A stretch of 64,000 bases of DNA from Cynocephalus volans (lineage: Eukaryota; Chordata; Mammalia; Dermoptera; Cynocephalidae). How positions within the stretch are numbered: position 1 is the first letter of the stretch; each line of letters begins with the position of its first letter. The position numbers and the translations under genes are program-made. Location: the NCBI RefSeq assembly GCF_027409185.1, contig NC_084460.1, positions 60,772,501-60,836,500 of the forward strand, given 5' to 3'. The notes under the pieces are model-generated. The model was given only the letters and a program-made list of their open reading frames with translations. It searched no databases and was not told where the DNA came from. Positions 23,025-34,351 of the stretch are shown piece by piece.

Positions 23025-24893
23025 CTGAAATGAAACATTGATTTCATATGTGATTTTTTTGTATTAGAGACTGTCAATAACTCCTGATACGAACTTTTAC
23101 TTTGATGGCAGCAGACCACTTCTGGTAGGCTCTGAGGAGATTAGCAATGGCGTTCAGAGCACTAAAGGTTTGCCTCCGCCCCTTCTTTACCACCACCTTA
23201 CTCCCATGCTGGCTGGTGGCCATGGTCCTCAGCATCAGCAAGACCCATATTCCCCAGGGCTGTGGGACAGATGATGGGAAGCCAAGAGATAAGCATGGGG
23301 CACCCCAGGGAGACCCATATCACACAGAAGATGGTGTCCTCTCTCTCTCTGGGACATGAATCTTCACACTCCTATCCACCAGCGTATTTTGAGGGAATGT
23401 CTGAAAAGCACTGACTTAACTTTGAGAGCAACTAAGATACCCAAACTCCTGCTGCCATTAATGACACATGCTCCAATTAGCCTGTTTACTGTGATGGTTC
23501 CACGACATGGCACCTTTGGCTTCCTTTTACAAAGTTAGTGAAATAAAGTATTTCTTGAAAAATAAAAGCACACACACACAACAAAAAAACCCCTCTGGCT
23601 TTCAGAATTATCTCTTCCAGGGACAGCTTAACTTGTTTCAGACTTGGACACACAAATGTTTAGGTATTAATAAAATTCTTTAAAATTTTTTTTCTCATGA
23701 AATGATTGGATTTGGTCACATCTCCCATAATGCACTCTCAGAAAACTATTGCCAACTTTATTCTGTCTTAAATTTTTGAAAGGAATTTGAATCTAGTTGA
23801 GATGAAGAGGTCTGCAGAGCTAGTTAGAAGAATAATCTTGGCTTCTTTTCTTAAAAGCACAGCTCAGGCCCGCCTGAAGATGCCTGGGCAGAGAAAAGTT
23901 GTTAGCTAGTACATCATTTCCACGATAGCCACATGTCCTTGACCACGGAACCTACAAAGTTGTCCTGAATGCCCATGACAGTTGTCCAATATACTATACC
24001 AACTAGTAACAAAAGGTATGTTTGGGAGCGGAAGAGATCTACTGGTGATAAGTGAGGTAATTTTTGAGGGTTTTGCTCTGACAAGAACCAAACAACTATC
24101 AAAAACAAAAAACAGAAGTCTGTAATGGACGACTGTAAACACAAAGTAGATAAACTGGGGGAGCAGAGCAGAAGTTGGGGCACACGAGCAGTAGTTTTTC
24201 CAGCAGCCTTCAAACCACGACACATGCAACTGCTAAAGCCCAACCTGAGACCAGAGCTGTAGTTAGCACTCGGTGGCTGCTACTCCTGGCCAAAAGGTAG
24301 TGCCGCCTATAAAATAATGATCCAAAGTTTTGAGCTGTAGAGGTAACTTACTGCCTCCCTGCAAATAGCACCTGCAGAACAGGTTCCCAAAGTCTTTGTG
24401 ACTGTGGGCTCAAGCAGTGTTCCTTCTGGGCCCATGCTAAAAAAAAACAACACAGAACCTGGGAGAGGACAACCCTTTCCCTCTCATTGAGGATACACTT
24501 GAGTGCTCCAAGCAACCATTAGTGGAGGGCGTGAATGCCAATTAGAGCAGGAGTCTCCAGAAAGCAAGCCCAGCAGAGAGAGTGCCAGGGCACCTTGGCT
24601 AAGAACTGAAGTGGGAACCAGGGATGAATGAACCAGGGATTCCCGGAAGAAACTGGAGACTTGTGCAGGGCTGAGCTTGCGGTCACTGGGTGGTCACCAG
24701 CTGTGGTGTGGGCCCAAACAAATTGCATTCACACTGCTTTTGGGAGCATGTGCCTCTGCACAGCCTAAGCCGTGGAGGGTAGAATGGAAAAAAGGCCTAG
24801 GTACCCTAGTAGGTAGAGGCACATGCAGCAGGCACAGATGAGGCCTCCAAGGCCCTGCAGCTCCTAGAACTATAACCACTGGCCTCCTCTTAC
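23025..24893 (-). other. WDR33: WDR33 last intron
   Basis: A 1.9-kb intron without recognisable genes. Short open frames on both strands are unmatched. A simple (CA)n-like run lies near 23570. No repeat family was confidently identified. Confidence 0.6.
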
Positions 24894-25109
24894 CTTTGCC
24901 TCCTCGGTCCTCAGAAGGGCCCCCTGGGGCCTCCATCTCTCTGTGCTCAGCAGTGCCTGGCCCATCATGCCAGGGGCGCTTTCGGGGCGGCAGGGATGCC
25001 ATGTCCATGCCTTGGAGAGAAGAGGAACGTTCTCTGCTGGCTGGGGAATGACTGTCATGAGGGGGATGATCAGGGCGGGGAGCGTCACGGAAATGTTCAT
25101 GACCTGGCC
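24894..25109 (-). CDS. WDR33: WDR33 coding exon
   Basis: A 216-bp exon encoding GPGHEHFRDAPRPDHPPHDS, RERSSSLQGMDMASLPPRKR and EAPGGPSEDRGGK (about residues 1187-1259). PPRKRPW is a basic patch. The acceptor is tttcag and the donor gtaag. Confidence 0.93.
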
Positions 25110-25334
25110 CTGAAATAAGAAACACAATTTCCTTCTAAGTACAGTGTGCCAAAAGCAGATGTAAATGATACTGCTGAGAATATGAAGATAATGAAGAATA
25201 AACAATCTTGCAAAAACATCTGAATCATCACCATAGTCCAGGTGTATGTAAGTCACATCACAAACGCATAAAAAAGGCCAAGATTAGAAATCAACATACC
25301 TCCTAAAATAAGAAGTAGCAGGTAAGGTACAGAG

Positions 25335-25640
25335 AAGTGGTTCTCAGAGGTTTTAGTCTGAGGATGTCTTTACATTCTTAAAAAAGTTGAGGACCCCAAA
25401 GAGATTTCATTATATCTACTAATATTTACTATATTCGGAGATAATTAATTTAACTTTATTTTCTAAAACCAAAACCATTTAGTGAAAAGAGTGGTATTGT
25501 TTTATATTCAGACAGATCCCTTTAATGAGTGGCTTAGAAAAAGTTGGATTTTTCCATCTGCTTCTGCATTTGATATATTAAGATAAGATACTGTGGTTGA
25601 AGGACATGAAGACAATCCAGCCTCCCATGGAAATGTGAGT
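25335..25640. repeat. hAT/Charlie-type DNA transposon remnant
   Basis: The block 'agtggttctcagaggttttagtctgaggatgtctttacattctt' followed by 'gaggaccccaaagag' and later 'ttagtgaaaagagtgg' has the sequence order of old MER-type hAT elements. It is non-coding and lies in a WDR33 intron. Confidence 0.45.
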
Positions 25641-25728
25641 TGGAAAAGAGATCTGGGTTGACCCCACATTGTGAACTGCTGGTACAGAGTCACCATGAGC
25701 CACCCAATAAGCAGTTTTCTTCCCTTAC

Positions 25729-25818
25729 CTGGCTCTCTGTTTCCATCCCAGGAGTCTGGCTTCCGTCCTTCAAAGCGAGGGAACTCATCAGGAGTGGGAA
25801 GTAAACCCTTCCTTCCTC
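25729..25818 (-). CDS. WDR33: WDR33 coding exon
   Basis: A 90-bp exon encoding GRKGLLPTPDEFPRFEGRKP and DSWDGNREP (about residues 1157-1187). The acceptor is tgtag and the donor gtaag. Here FEGRKP appears where I recall FEGGRKP in human, a one-codon difference. Confidence 0.93.
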
Positions 25819-25927
25819 CTACACAACGGAGTGAACAACACTGCACTCAGACTGTTTCAGGTGTGTCTACAACCACCTCACCCTGCCACCTGTCCTTCCA
25901 GAGCAGGTGACTGCAACACTTACTCAC

Positions 25928-26091
25928 CTCGTGGGGTACCCCGACCTCGACCTCTGAGATCTCGTCCTCGGGCAGCCTCATCAGAAGCATCAAAATTCTC
26001 CTCCGGACCAAAGTCTTCAGGACCAGGAAAACCATCCCTTCCTCTGGGGGGAGCACGGCTCTCATGTCTTGGAGGGGCTCCTCTTCTGAAG
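25928..26091 (-). CDS. WDR33: WDR33 coding exon (RG-rich)
   Basis: A 164-bp exon encoding FRRGAPPRHESRAPPRGRDG, GPEENFDASDEAARGRD and LRGRGRGTPRG (about residues 1102-1157). RG repeats of this kind are typical arginine-methylation and RNA-contact sites (general knowledge). The acceptor is tcacag and the donor gtgag. Confidence 0.93.
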
Positions 26092-26339
26092 CTGTGAAGA
26101 AAAATCAGCAGAATGTCCATCTCATGGAATACCTTGCAGCTCTAAGTTCATGTCTCAAAGAAGCATAATAATATGAAGAAAACATGTACAATGTTAATTG
26201 GGAGAAAAACAAAATAAAACTCTTTTTTAAAAGTATACATTTTACGATCCTAATATTAGAGGTAAGCAGAGAAAGGTAACATACCAGAATGGGGGGTTAC
26301 TCTAAGTTTCTTTTCAGTGTTTAGGAATAATGTAGCAGT

Positions 26340-26550
26340 GAATGCTTTCTCAGTGCTTATGTCATGTCAAGTGCTTCACACATATTACTACATTTCACTT
26401 CATCCTCACAACCACCATATGAAGCTGGTACTATAATTAACTCTACTCTCCCAATGAATACACTGAGGCCCAGAGAGCTCATTTATTTAAGGACACACAA
26501 TAAGTGCTAGTTGTGACCCTCAGCCCAGGCTCCTTATCACTGCTTACCAA
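26340..26550 (+). repeat. MIR element
   Basis: Sense MIR core: 'aagtgcttcacacatattactacatttcacttcatcctcacaaccaccatatgaagctggtac' and 'cactgaggcccagagagctc'. Confidence 0.75.
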
Positions 26551-27044
26551 ATTCTTTTCATTATCATCTACATTTTTATGATGAAAACAGGAGGTACAGA
26601 TCATGCCTGCCAACTGCGCTAGACTTATTTTGGAGTATGTGCTCTGCATCTGCCCCAGCCCACAGCTCTGCTCAGGGGCAGGCCTAGGTAGCCACGAGCA
26701 GCACCAGTGGCCCTGCTCCACGGCTGACTGGCCTATATGTGGGCATCTGGCTTACAGGCAGCCCCCTGGCTGAGTGGCAAGCTGGTGCCCTGGCTAGTGG
26801 ACAACTTCCCCTTCTCTCTCAGGAATTTTAGAACTGGGACACTAAGTTGGCTGGGAGTACTGTCAAAGCAGAAGGGTTATAAGAAAGTATGCAGGGAAGT
26901 AGAGATAGTGCCTGCAAGCAGAAATGGTGTGAAAGACCACTGGAGAAAGGACAGCAAAGGAGCGGGACACAGGCCGGTCTGCATGAGTTGCCCTGCCTAT
27001 GGCTTCCTCTCAGGCCAGGCCTTCTGCTTTTTCTTGAGTTTCCA

Positions 27045-27860
27045 TTCAGTTATCTTTCACTCCAACATTTTGTTTTGAAAATTTTCAAACTTACAATAAA
27101 GCTGAAAAATAGTACAACGAACACTCATAGATCCTTCACCTAGATTCATCATTTTTTCCCATTTTGCCACAAGTGCATCTTCTCTCTCTCCATCTGTTTA
27201 CAAATGCATTTTCTAAACCATTTGGATATCAATTGCCGACAACATGACGCTTCATCCCTAAATACTTCAGTGTGTTTCTTCTAAGAACAAGGACTTTCTC
27301 CTACATAACCATAATACCACTGTCACTCTCAGTAATGTTATATCATTTAATATATAGTCCAATTCCAGTTTCCCTAATTGTCCCCCAAATGTTCTTTACA
27401 GCTGGATGTTTTTAAATACAGAATTCAATCATGACCCACACACTGTTATTTAGTGGTTATCTGTTTGGTCTCCTTTAATCTAGAACAGTCCCCCTCCAGT
27501 ATTTTTGTCTTTCATGACCTTCACATTTTTGAAGGTCCATCCAGGTGTTTTATAGAATGTCCCACAACCTGATTAGATTTGGGTTAAACATTGCTGGCAA
27601 GAGTTGCTTAGACCTTCTCATGATTCCAGTTTGTTTCACTGTTTATAACATTAAGATGGTATAGCAACCAGATTTTGCTGTTACAAAGATATATTTTCTC
27701 CTTTGTAATTAATAAGTGATCTGTAAGGTGACACTGTGGCACCATGAGAACATCCTGCTTCCCCACAGTCTTTACCCAATGGTTTTAGCATTCACTGAAG
27801 ACCCTTGCCTACATCAGTTATGACACTGCTTACAAAAAGGTGATTTTCTAATTCTATCAC
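27045..27860. repeat. Old LINE segment (probably L1)
   Basis: A diverged block with 'aaaattttcaaacttacaataaagctgaaaaatagtacaacgaac' and 'agatccttcacctagattcatc', familiar from old LINE 3' regions. Orientation and subfamily are uncertain, and there is no coding capacity. It is followed by a simple AAAAAT-rich run. Confidence 0.45.
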
Positions 27861-28216
27861 ACACAAATAAAAAATGAAAAAAAAAATGAAAAAGAAAAAA
27901 ATAAAAATAAAACAACAAAAATAATAATTCTATTCCTCCTCCTATAGTTATTATTTGGCATTCTGCTTTCTCTTTTCTACTCCACCACTCCAGCTATCTA
28001 ACCTTTTTGGTCCTGAGGTAAGTTGATTGAATCATGATTCCTACAAGCAGAGGGTGTGCCCAGGAAACTAATTGAAACCTCCAAAAGGAGGAGGAGATGG
28101 GTGGGCCAGGAAGAGTCTCAGCAGGGAGCACTGTTTCCCTAAAACACAGCAGGACTCTTCTAGTTATAAAGGGATAGAGAGAATCTAATTTGCCCTTATT
28201 AGAAAATACCTCCTCT

Positions 28217-28389
28217 GGGCCGAGCCCGTGGCGCACTTGGTAGAGTGCTGCGCTGGGAGCGCGGCGACGCTCCCGCCGCGGGTTCGGATCCTATATAGGA
28301 CTGACCGGTGCACTCACTGGCTGAGTGCCGGTCACGAAAAAACGACAAAAAAAATAAAAATAAAAAATAAAAGAAAATAAAAAAGAAAA
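28217..28389 (+). mobile_element. tRNA-derived SINE dimer, GC-rich subfamily
   Basis: Begins 'gggccgagcccgtggcgcac', has the B box 'ggttcggatcc', the junction 'tatataggactgaccgg' and the end 'gccggtcacgaaaaaacgac', then an A-rich tail. The perfect 16-bp duplication agaaaatacctcctct flanks it at 28201-28216 and 28390-28405. The GC-rich left unit differs clearly from the tRNA-Ile-like type, so it is a distinct subfamily. Confidence 0.9.
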
Positions 28390-28414
28390 AGAAAATACCT
28401 CCTCTTTTGGACTA

Positions 28415-28785
28415 AATGTTTGCCCACCACCCCACAACCCCCAAATTCATATGTTGAAACCCTAACCACCAATGTGAAGATTTGGAGATGGGGCCTTCTG
28501 GAGGTAATTAGGGTTGAATGAATTTATGAAGGTGGAGCCCTGATAATGGGGTTAGGGCCCTTATAAGAAGAGACACCAGAGACACCTCCGCCATGTGAGG
28601 GAGGACACAGCAGGAAGGTGGTCATCTGCAGCCAGAAAGAGAGCCCTCACCAGAAACTGACCCTGCTGGACCTTGATCTAGAACTTCTAGCCTCCAGAAC
28701 TGTGAGAAAATAAATTCCTGTTATTGAAGCTACGCAGTGTATGGTATTTTGTTATGGTAGCTGAACAAACTAATATACCTGTTAA
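28415..28785 (+). repeat. Solo MaLR-type LTR
   Basis: Shows 'attcatatgttgaaaccctaacc', 'ggagatggggccttctggaggtaattagg', 'cttataagaagagacaccagag' and 'ctccagaactgtgagaaaataaattcctgtt', the standard order of MLT1/MST-type LTRs. No internal region is attached. Confidence 0.7.
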
Positions 28786-28804
28786 TGGACTGAATGTTCT
28801 CAAG

Positions 28805-29010
28805 TACCCCTCCCCATTTAACAGATTCATTTATTCAACAGTGTCTGAGCACCGACAGTGTGCTGCCACTACTGCTCTAGGTCCTGAGGATACAGTGGTG
28901 AATAAACAACGTCCCTGTCTTTGGTAAGTTGACATGCTTGTGGGAGACACAGGCAATAAAGAAATAAATATATTATGTAACATTAAGCAGTGCTAAGTGC
29001 TGTGAAGAAA
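28805..29010 (+). repeat. Old L2/MIR-class repeat
   Basis: 'cattcaacagtgtctgagcacc', 'gctctaggtcctgaggatacagtggtgaataaacaacg' and 'acaggcaataaagaaataaata' form a common ancient mammalian repeat pattern. The exact family was not resolved. Confidence 0.5.
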
Positions 29011-29288
29011 TATAAAGCAGGGTAAAGGAACTGGGTGTGGCAGGATGAGAGATTTAACTGGAGTAAGCCACAAATATCTGGGAGAGTGCTCCAGGCAGAT
29101 AGGAGAGCAAGCAGGAAGACAGACCTGGGAGCAGGAGTATGGTTGGCATGTCTGAGGAACGCACAAAGTTGTGACAGCTCAGAAGTCTATGCTGAGGATG
29201 TGTCACTGACAGATGAAATACAGTACAAATTGAGGCATAGTAAATTTTGAAATTATGCCCAAGATGCAGAGATTCAAGAAATCAATGA

Positions 29289-29415
29289 CAACTGGCCAGT
29301 TGGCTCAGCTGGTTAGAGCACGGTGTTATAACATCAAGGTCAAAGAGTTTGGATCCCCTTACTGGTCAGCCACCAAAAGCAAACAAAAAAAGAATTAAAA
29401 AAAAAAAAAAAAAAA
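29289..29415 (+). mobile_element. tRNA-derived SINE, monomer
   Basis: Contains 'ccagttggctcagctggttagagc' and the B-box block 'gtttggatcccc', with a long A tail. The direct repeat aagaaatcaatga flanks it at about 29276-29288 and 29416-29428. Confidence 0.85.
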
Positions 29416-29799
29416 AAGAAATCAATGAAAGTAATGTTAATGCCAAGCTCTTGTAAACATAAAAAAAAGCCATTAGAGAATTCTTAGATATCATCAAGGC
29501 CCTTAAGAAAATTGGGACCACTTATATCTTTTTTTTTTTTTTTTTTTTTAATCCCCCTAATAGCTGCTTCCCTTAGCCCCTGTTATTTTGCCCTTCCTGG
29601 CTATGTTATCAGCCATTCTTTTCTAACACATCTCCTGAGGGTGGGGATGGCCAATCCTTAAGTCAATCACCTTTTGGCCAAAGTAGTGAGAAATGGGATG
29701 AAGAGACGTGTGATGGACGCCTAATTGGCAGTCAGTGACCTGCAGTCAAGGCAGAAGGAAGTGCTGAATATCTCAGGCCTGAAGCATGGCTCTGACACC

Positions 29800-29960
29800 A
29801 CCCATGAGAACGCAGTGAGACTTCAGGAAGCCACAAAACCTCTCTGATTCTCAGTCTGATCTCTTATCTATAATACGCTGACAGCAACACCAATCCACAA
29901 AGTCCTGTACCAATTAAATAAGGCACAGAGCAAACACTCAATTATCATCATCATTGATCA
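29800..29960 (+). repeat. MIR element
   Basis: A decayed sense MIR: 'gattctcagtctgatctcttatctataatacgctgacagc' followed by 'aattaaataaggcacagagcaaac'. Confidence 0.5.
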
Positions 29961-30076
29961 TTCTGAGTCTCACTTGGGATTTGACTAATTCTTGATTTTT
30001 CCCATATTTCTCAGCTTGCCTCAAGCAAGCTGAGAGTTTTGTGCCTGATCTAAGTTAACAGGAAGATTATTTTTTA

Positions 30077-30220
30077 AGGGCCGAGCCCGTGGCGCACTCG
30101 GGAGAGTGCAGTGCTGGGAGCACAGTGGCGCTCCCGCCGCAGGTTCGGATCCTATATAGGAATGGCCGGTGCACTCACTGGTTGAGTACCGGTCACAAAA
30201 AAGACAAAAAAAAAAAAAAA
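30077..30220 (+). mobile_element. tRNA-derived SINE dimer, GC-rich subfamily
   Basis: A second copy of the 'ggccgagcccgtggcgcac' subfamily, with 'aggttcggatcctatatagg' and 'accggtcacaaaaaagac' then poly-A. The 12-bp duplication gattatttttta flanks it at 30065-30076 and 30221-30232. Confidence 0.9.
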
Positions 30221-30639
30221 GATTATTTTTTAGTTTGGTTTGACTTTGTTAAGATCTTTAGGCAATTACACAGAAACTGTATCTATTCCACAATCTCTTT
30301 ATTTCCAATCTAGGCATCTGTCTCATATTTCATCACTCTAATCAAGAAGAACATGGAAATTTTTAATCAGATCCAAGAAACTCTCATAGGATAGTGATCC
30401 TCCCACCTCTTTAAAAGAACCAAAAAATAAGTAAAAAGAAGTAGACTTATAAGCTGCAAAGATAAGGTTAAAAAGCATAATTTTTTTAAAAGTCTAAATA
30501 CAAAACCTGGAGAGGGAAGGCTAGTAATCAACGTAGTACTGTCTCTCCCCAAGTAAAAGAAAAAAGAGACCTTTACGATGAGAACAGATAAAAAGCTCCA
30601 GGGAAGATGGAATGGGCCCACAAAAGTTATCTGTCCCAC

Positions 30640-31075
30640 CTGTCTTCTCTGCGCCCTCGAAAACGTGGGTCCTCTGGATCCCGGGGAAATCGTTCATCTC
30701 CTGGTCTGCGGCCTTCCCATGCCCCTGGAGGGACTCGGGCTGCACCCCGGCCATCCCCCTCGCTGAATTCCCTGTGATCAGGAGGAAACGGAGGCCCAGG
30801 GCCCCCTCGCCTCCACTTCTCTTCTTGTGGTAAAGGTCCTCCTCGCCCCTCAAATTCACGTAATCGGTGGCCAAAGCGCTTGTCAGGGTGGAAGTCGTCT
30901 GGTCTGAAGTCATCAGGGAAGTCGGGGTGAGGGCCGCGCCTATCAGGGGGACCCCTGCAGTCCTGGCCGCCCCGGAAAGGCCCCCTCTCAGGCCCATGCT
31001 CGGGGCCACCACTCTGCTCGTGCCGCCTCTCTGACATCGGGCCCATGTGATGGTTTGGAGGGCCGCGGGAGTCAC
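30640..31075 (-). CDS. WDR33: WDR33 coding exon (Arg/Gly/Asp-rich)
   Basis: A 436-bp exon encoding DSRGPPNHHMGPMSERRHEQ and a long charged stretch with DDFRPDDFHPDKRFGHRLRE and RRPGDERFPRDPEDPRFRGR (about residues 957-1102). It is rich in RG, RD and DP pairs and likely disordered. The donor gtggg lies after ...GAC AG; the split Ser codon is completed by the next exon. The acceptor is tttag. Compared with my memory of the human sequence, one residue is absent after PDDF. Confidence 0.93.
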
Positions 31076-31224
31076 CTAAAGGAAACAGAGCTGACTTTTA
31101 CCATATCTTCCAGGAAACCTGTCGATACAAGTCTGATTTTCAGCATCTTCAAGTTTCAGTATGCATTCTTTTATTCAGAATGTTTTCCAACCTTGGTTCT
31201 CGGCACACTTAGAGGACTAAGTCC

Positions 31225-31345
31225 CTGAAGCATCATATAATGGAAAGAACATGGCCTTTGGAGTGAAGATTTCAACTTCATCCCTCACTAGCTAAGTAAC
31301 TTGACCTATGGCAAATTACTAATCTCAAATGAGTTCAGCAACGCC
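31225..31345 (+). repeat. MIR element
   Basis: Sense MIR: 'acatggcctttggagtgaagatttcaacttcatccctcactagctaagtaacttgacctatggcaaattact'. Both spacing and order fit the MIR core. Confidence 0.65.
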
Positions 31346-32382
31346 CACCTCCTAGTATATAGGTACTAGAAAACACACAAAAGAGCCTCATGGGCATAAG
31401 AGTAAGCTTTCCCTCCCTGCCCCTATTCTATCAGCGACTTCAATAGGGCTACCCGCTCCATACCCAAGGAAGAGACAACAGAGAAAATTAAGGCTCCAGA
31501 CTAGGAAGCTGAGCACTAAGAATTCACCTCTGCACTTTGAAGGCCGCAAGGCCCGTCAGCAGGGCTCCAGGTCTACACTGCTACCACTCATGATATTTTA
31601 AGCCCTGGCTCATTTAACTTGATGCCATAACTCACGTGTACAATGTAACGAATTCCTCTGGAAGGTACATGGAACCAGGGGCCTCTCTAATAACTGCTTG
31701 GTGACCAAACAGCTCTCCTGTACTTCAGTTTCAAAGTTTATACAAACACCTTTCCTGCCCCTTTCTATGAATGATGTCCCTCATCTACAATATTATCACA
31801 TCTTTGCAGACAGTGTTTGGAATTCCACTAAACATTTTCCAAAATATTTGAATATATGAAATATATTTAAAGTATTGAATAAAAATGGAAAGAAGCCAAT
31901 TAAACTTGTGATGGTTAACTTAATTCACTTCCTAACTTTGAAGAGATTGTTTTCCAGGCTACTGAACTACTGCAGCCACTGTAAACGTACACCTATTTTC
32001 AAACATTTTTAAAAAGTAGGCAACAAAGGGACACTCTTGATTCTAAAACAACTAAGTTTTTAAAATGAAATTCCTCCACTTGCTGAGCTCCTGCCTTTTA
32101 TGGCTTTTCCTGGCAATGAAGACAAAGCCCCTCCTTGTATCACACAGTCAGCTCTAATTCTCACACTCCCAATGTCCCTCCTCTTTCACCTTTGTTCATT
32201 TCTCTTGGCCATTTCAACTCCTCACCATTCAACATGTACAAAAAGCTTGGAAATCTCAGTATAAGAATGCTCCATTAGAAGGAGTCTCTCTTAAGATCTT
32301 TCTGTCCCTCTGCCTCCTCTACAGTCCTCTCTATGCTAAGGAAGCACCTTCTATGTTGCCTCTCTGCTTAGTCAATTTGCAA

Positions 32383-32600
32383 ATACAGACATGTGCCACA
32401 TAACGATGTTCAGTCAACAACGGACCACATATATGGCAGTGTCCCCATAAAATTATAAAGGCTATACCATATAGCCTAGGTGTGTAGTAGGCTATCCCAT
32501 CTATGTCTGTGGAAGAATATTCCATGATGTTCACATGATGAAACAGCCTAACCACACACTGATCAGAACACATCCCAGTCACTAAGCAATGCATGACTAT
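32383..32600. repeat. Old DNA-transposon remnant
   Basis: 'acatgtgccacataacgatgttcagtcaacaacggaccacatatatggc' and 'taccatatagcctaggtgtgtagtaggctat' belong to a known class of human MER-type DNA elements with 'cataacgatg' ends. The right end 'cactaagcaatgcatgact' resembles the inverted end. The family name was not resolved. Confidence 0.5.
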
Positions 32601-34242
32601 ACCCTAAATCCACTTCCTTCTGGTAGACAGGCCCCTCACTTCCCAGTGTGTTCCTGCAGCTAATGGCTTCTTCTGATTTTATGTTGCTTGAACTTAGTAA
32701 AACCTCAGACACAGCAGACCTTCGACCTGAGGAAGCTGAATATATTCCATTTGTACTTACCTATGAATATTAATCCTCCCATTACCTCTATCTGTTTAAA
32801 AGTACCCTGCTTTTCCAAGGGAAGAAACCCACCACTACAAATTAGAAGGGATATGGCCACCGGTGATGTGGCGGTGGCAGTGGTTAATCCAGGAGGGGAT
32901 GGCAGGACCACTTTCTCGGCTCTCCCTTCTCCCTTTGGTCCCTGGGAGGAGAAAGAGAGGAGAAAGAAAAAGAAAGGGCGGGGGGAGTGGTAAAGAGAAA
33001 AGGGGAAGAGCAAGGACAAAAGGGAAGCAGGTGGAGACACACAGGGTAGGGAGAGGAAGAGAAGCAGCTCTCAGTTTGTTGATGGCAGTAACTTGTGGGT
33101 AACACTCTTCTTTCTTAGAGTCCCCAGATGTCAGGGATTGACTCTCTGCATTCTTTCTCTCTTTCCCTGTGGGCCACCTTCTTTTTGGGTATATCCTCTG
33201 CTACCACTTCCATACAATGGGATGGAAATAGGCACTCTAATTCCTTTCTCTCTCCCTTTCCTACCTCTAACATCTCACATAAATTCAAGACTGAGCTTTA
33301 AATTACCAAAGTCCTAGGGCTGTAAATAATGACAAGGAATTTTCTTAATCTGATAAAATGGGGTCAAGAAACCTAACATGTATCACACAGTGTTGTGGGC
33401 TTAAGCCAATTAAAAATAAAAGAGTGAAGTTATGTGAAGTGCAATCTCCACAGTACTGATTATCTGAGTTGTGATCTCTGCCTATGAAAGAGTGTGCTGA
33501 ATATAACAACTCCATCTCCCAACTCCCCTCCATCCACACTCCCACAGAGTACTCCCCTCTAACTCTCCATCCAATCACACACCTGCCCAATGCGTCAGCC
33601 AAAAAGGGACCCTGAAGCCCTGCAGGTACTCTCTTTCCACTCTTGGAATTAACTCTTAACTTCCAAATAGCGCCACATCTGAATACTGACAATTCTCATC
33701 ACTTGGCTTTTTACAATATTAACAACTTGAGGCACCACACACTGCTACATTGCTTTCTTCTTTTCAAATGGTACAGAACAGAGCAACCAGTTAAAGTATT
33801 CAAAATATTACACAACCTGGGGGATTAGGAAGTAATAATAAAAACACTCTTAAAATGCTGAATTCTTTATCCTGTCAAAAAATGTAAGCAGAAACAATTC
33901 AGCTCTTTGGGATGACAACAACATGCACTTGCATTCAATGAGCACAAGAACCATTTCCATTCCCAGTGGATGGACAAGGCCAGCCCATAGCGTAGGAACT
34001 ACTGCCACGGGTTGTCCAGGTTTCGGTAGTGAGGACCTTATTTCCTCTGGCTGGCACTGTTGCCTAACTAAACAAACCTACGAAAACATTAGACAAGGCT
34101 ATTACCTGAAATGACTTGCCTTTATTTTTCCAAGAGGTTCAAATGACCCTTCTACCAAGTACTTATCAACAAAACGATTTACTGTAAAATGCACATAAAG
34201 TTGATAGAATACAATCACGTATTCAGCCAAGCATATATTTAC

Positions 34243-34351
34243 CTTTGTTAGGGCCAGGTCCTTGTCCAGGGTTCAGAGGAGGGATGCGGCCTTGTGCTCC
34301 CTGCTGCCCTAGGCCTGGTATCAGGGGTGGGGGACCTGTGCTCTGTCCTTC
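34243..34351 (-). CDS. WDR33: WDR33 coding exon (Gly/Pro-rich)
   Basis: A 109-bp exon encoding EGQSTGPPPLIPGLGQQGAQ and RIPPLNPGQGPGPNK (about residues 921-957). The acceptor is tttcag and the donor gtaaa. It continues the low-complexity region. Confidence 0.93.

Larger units (their letters stand above)
26092..30639 (-). other. WDR33: WDR33 intron rich in repeats
   Basis: A 4.5-kb intron. It holds a MIR (26340-26550), an old LINE segment (27045-27860), an A-rich stretch (27865-27925), a GC-rich SINE dimer, a MaLR LTR, an L2/MIR-like fragment, a SINE monomer, a MIR and another SINE dimer. No extra exon was seen. Confidence 0.7.
31076..34242 (-). other. WDR33: WDR33 intron, 3.2 kb
   Basis: No exon was recognised. 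A MIR (about 31225-31345) and a DNA-transposon remnant (about 32383-32600) are present. 32930-33070 is purine-rich. Short open frames (up to 115 codons) are unmatched. Confidence 0.6.

Noticed and set aside
28217-28300. Functional tRNA gene
   Set aside because: A and B boxes are present, but the acceptor stem does not pair, an A tail and target duplications flank it, and many copies exist. It is a SINE.
30578-30833. + strand frames of 62-73 codons
   Set aside because: Antisense shadows of the WDR33 exon at 30640-31075.
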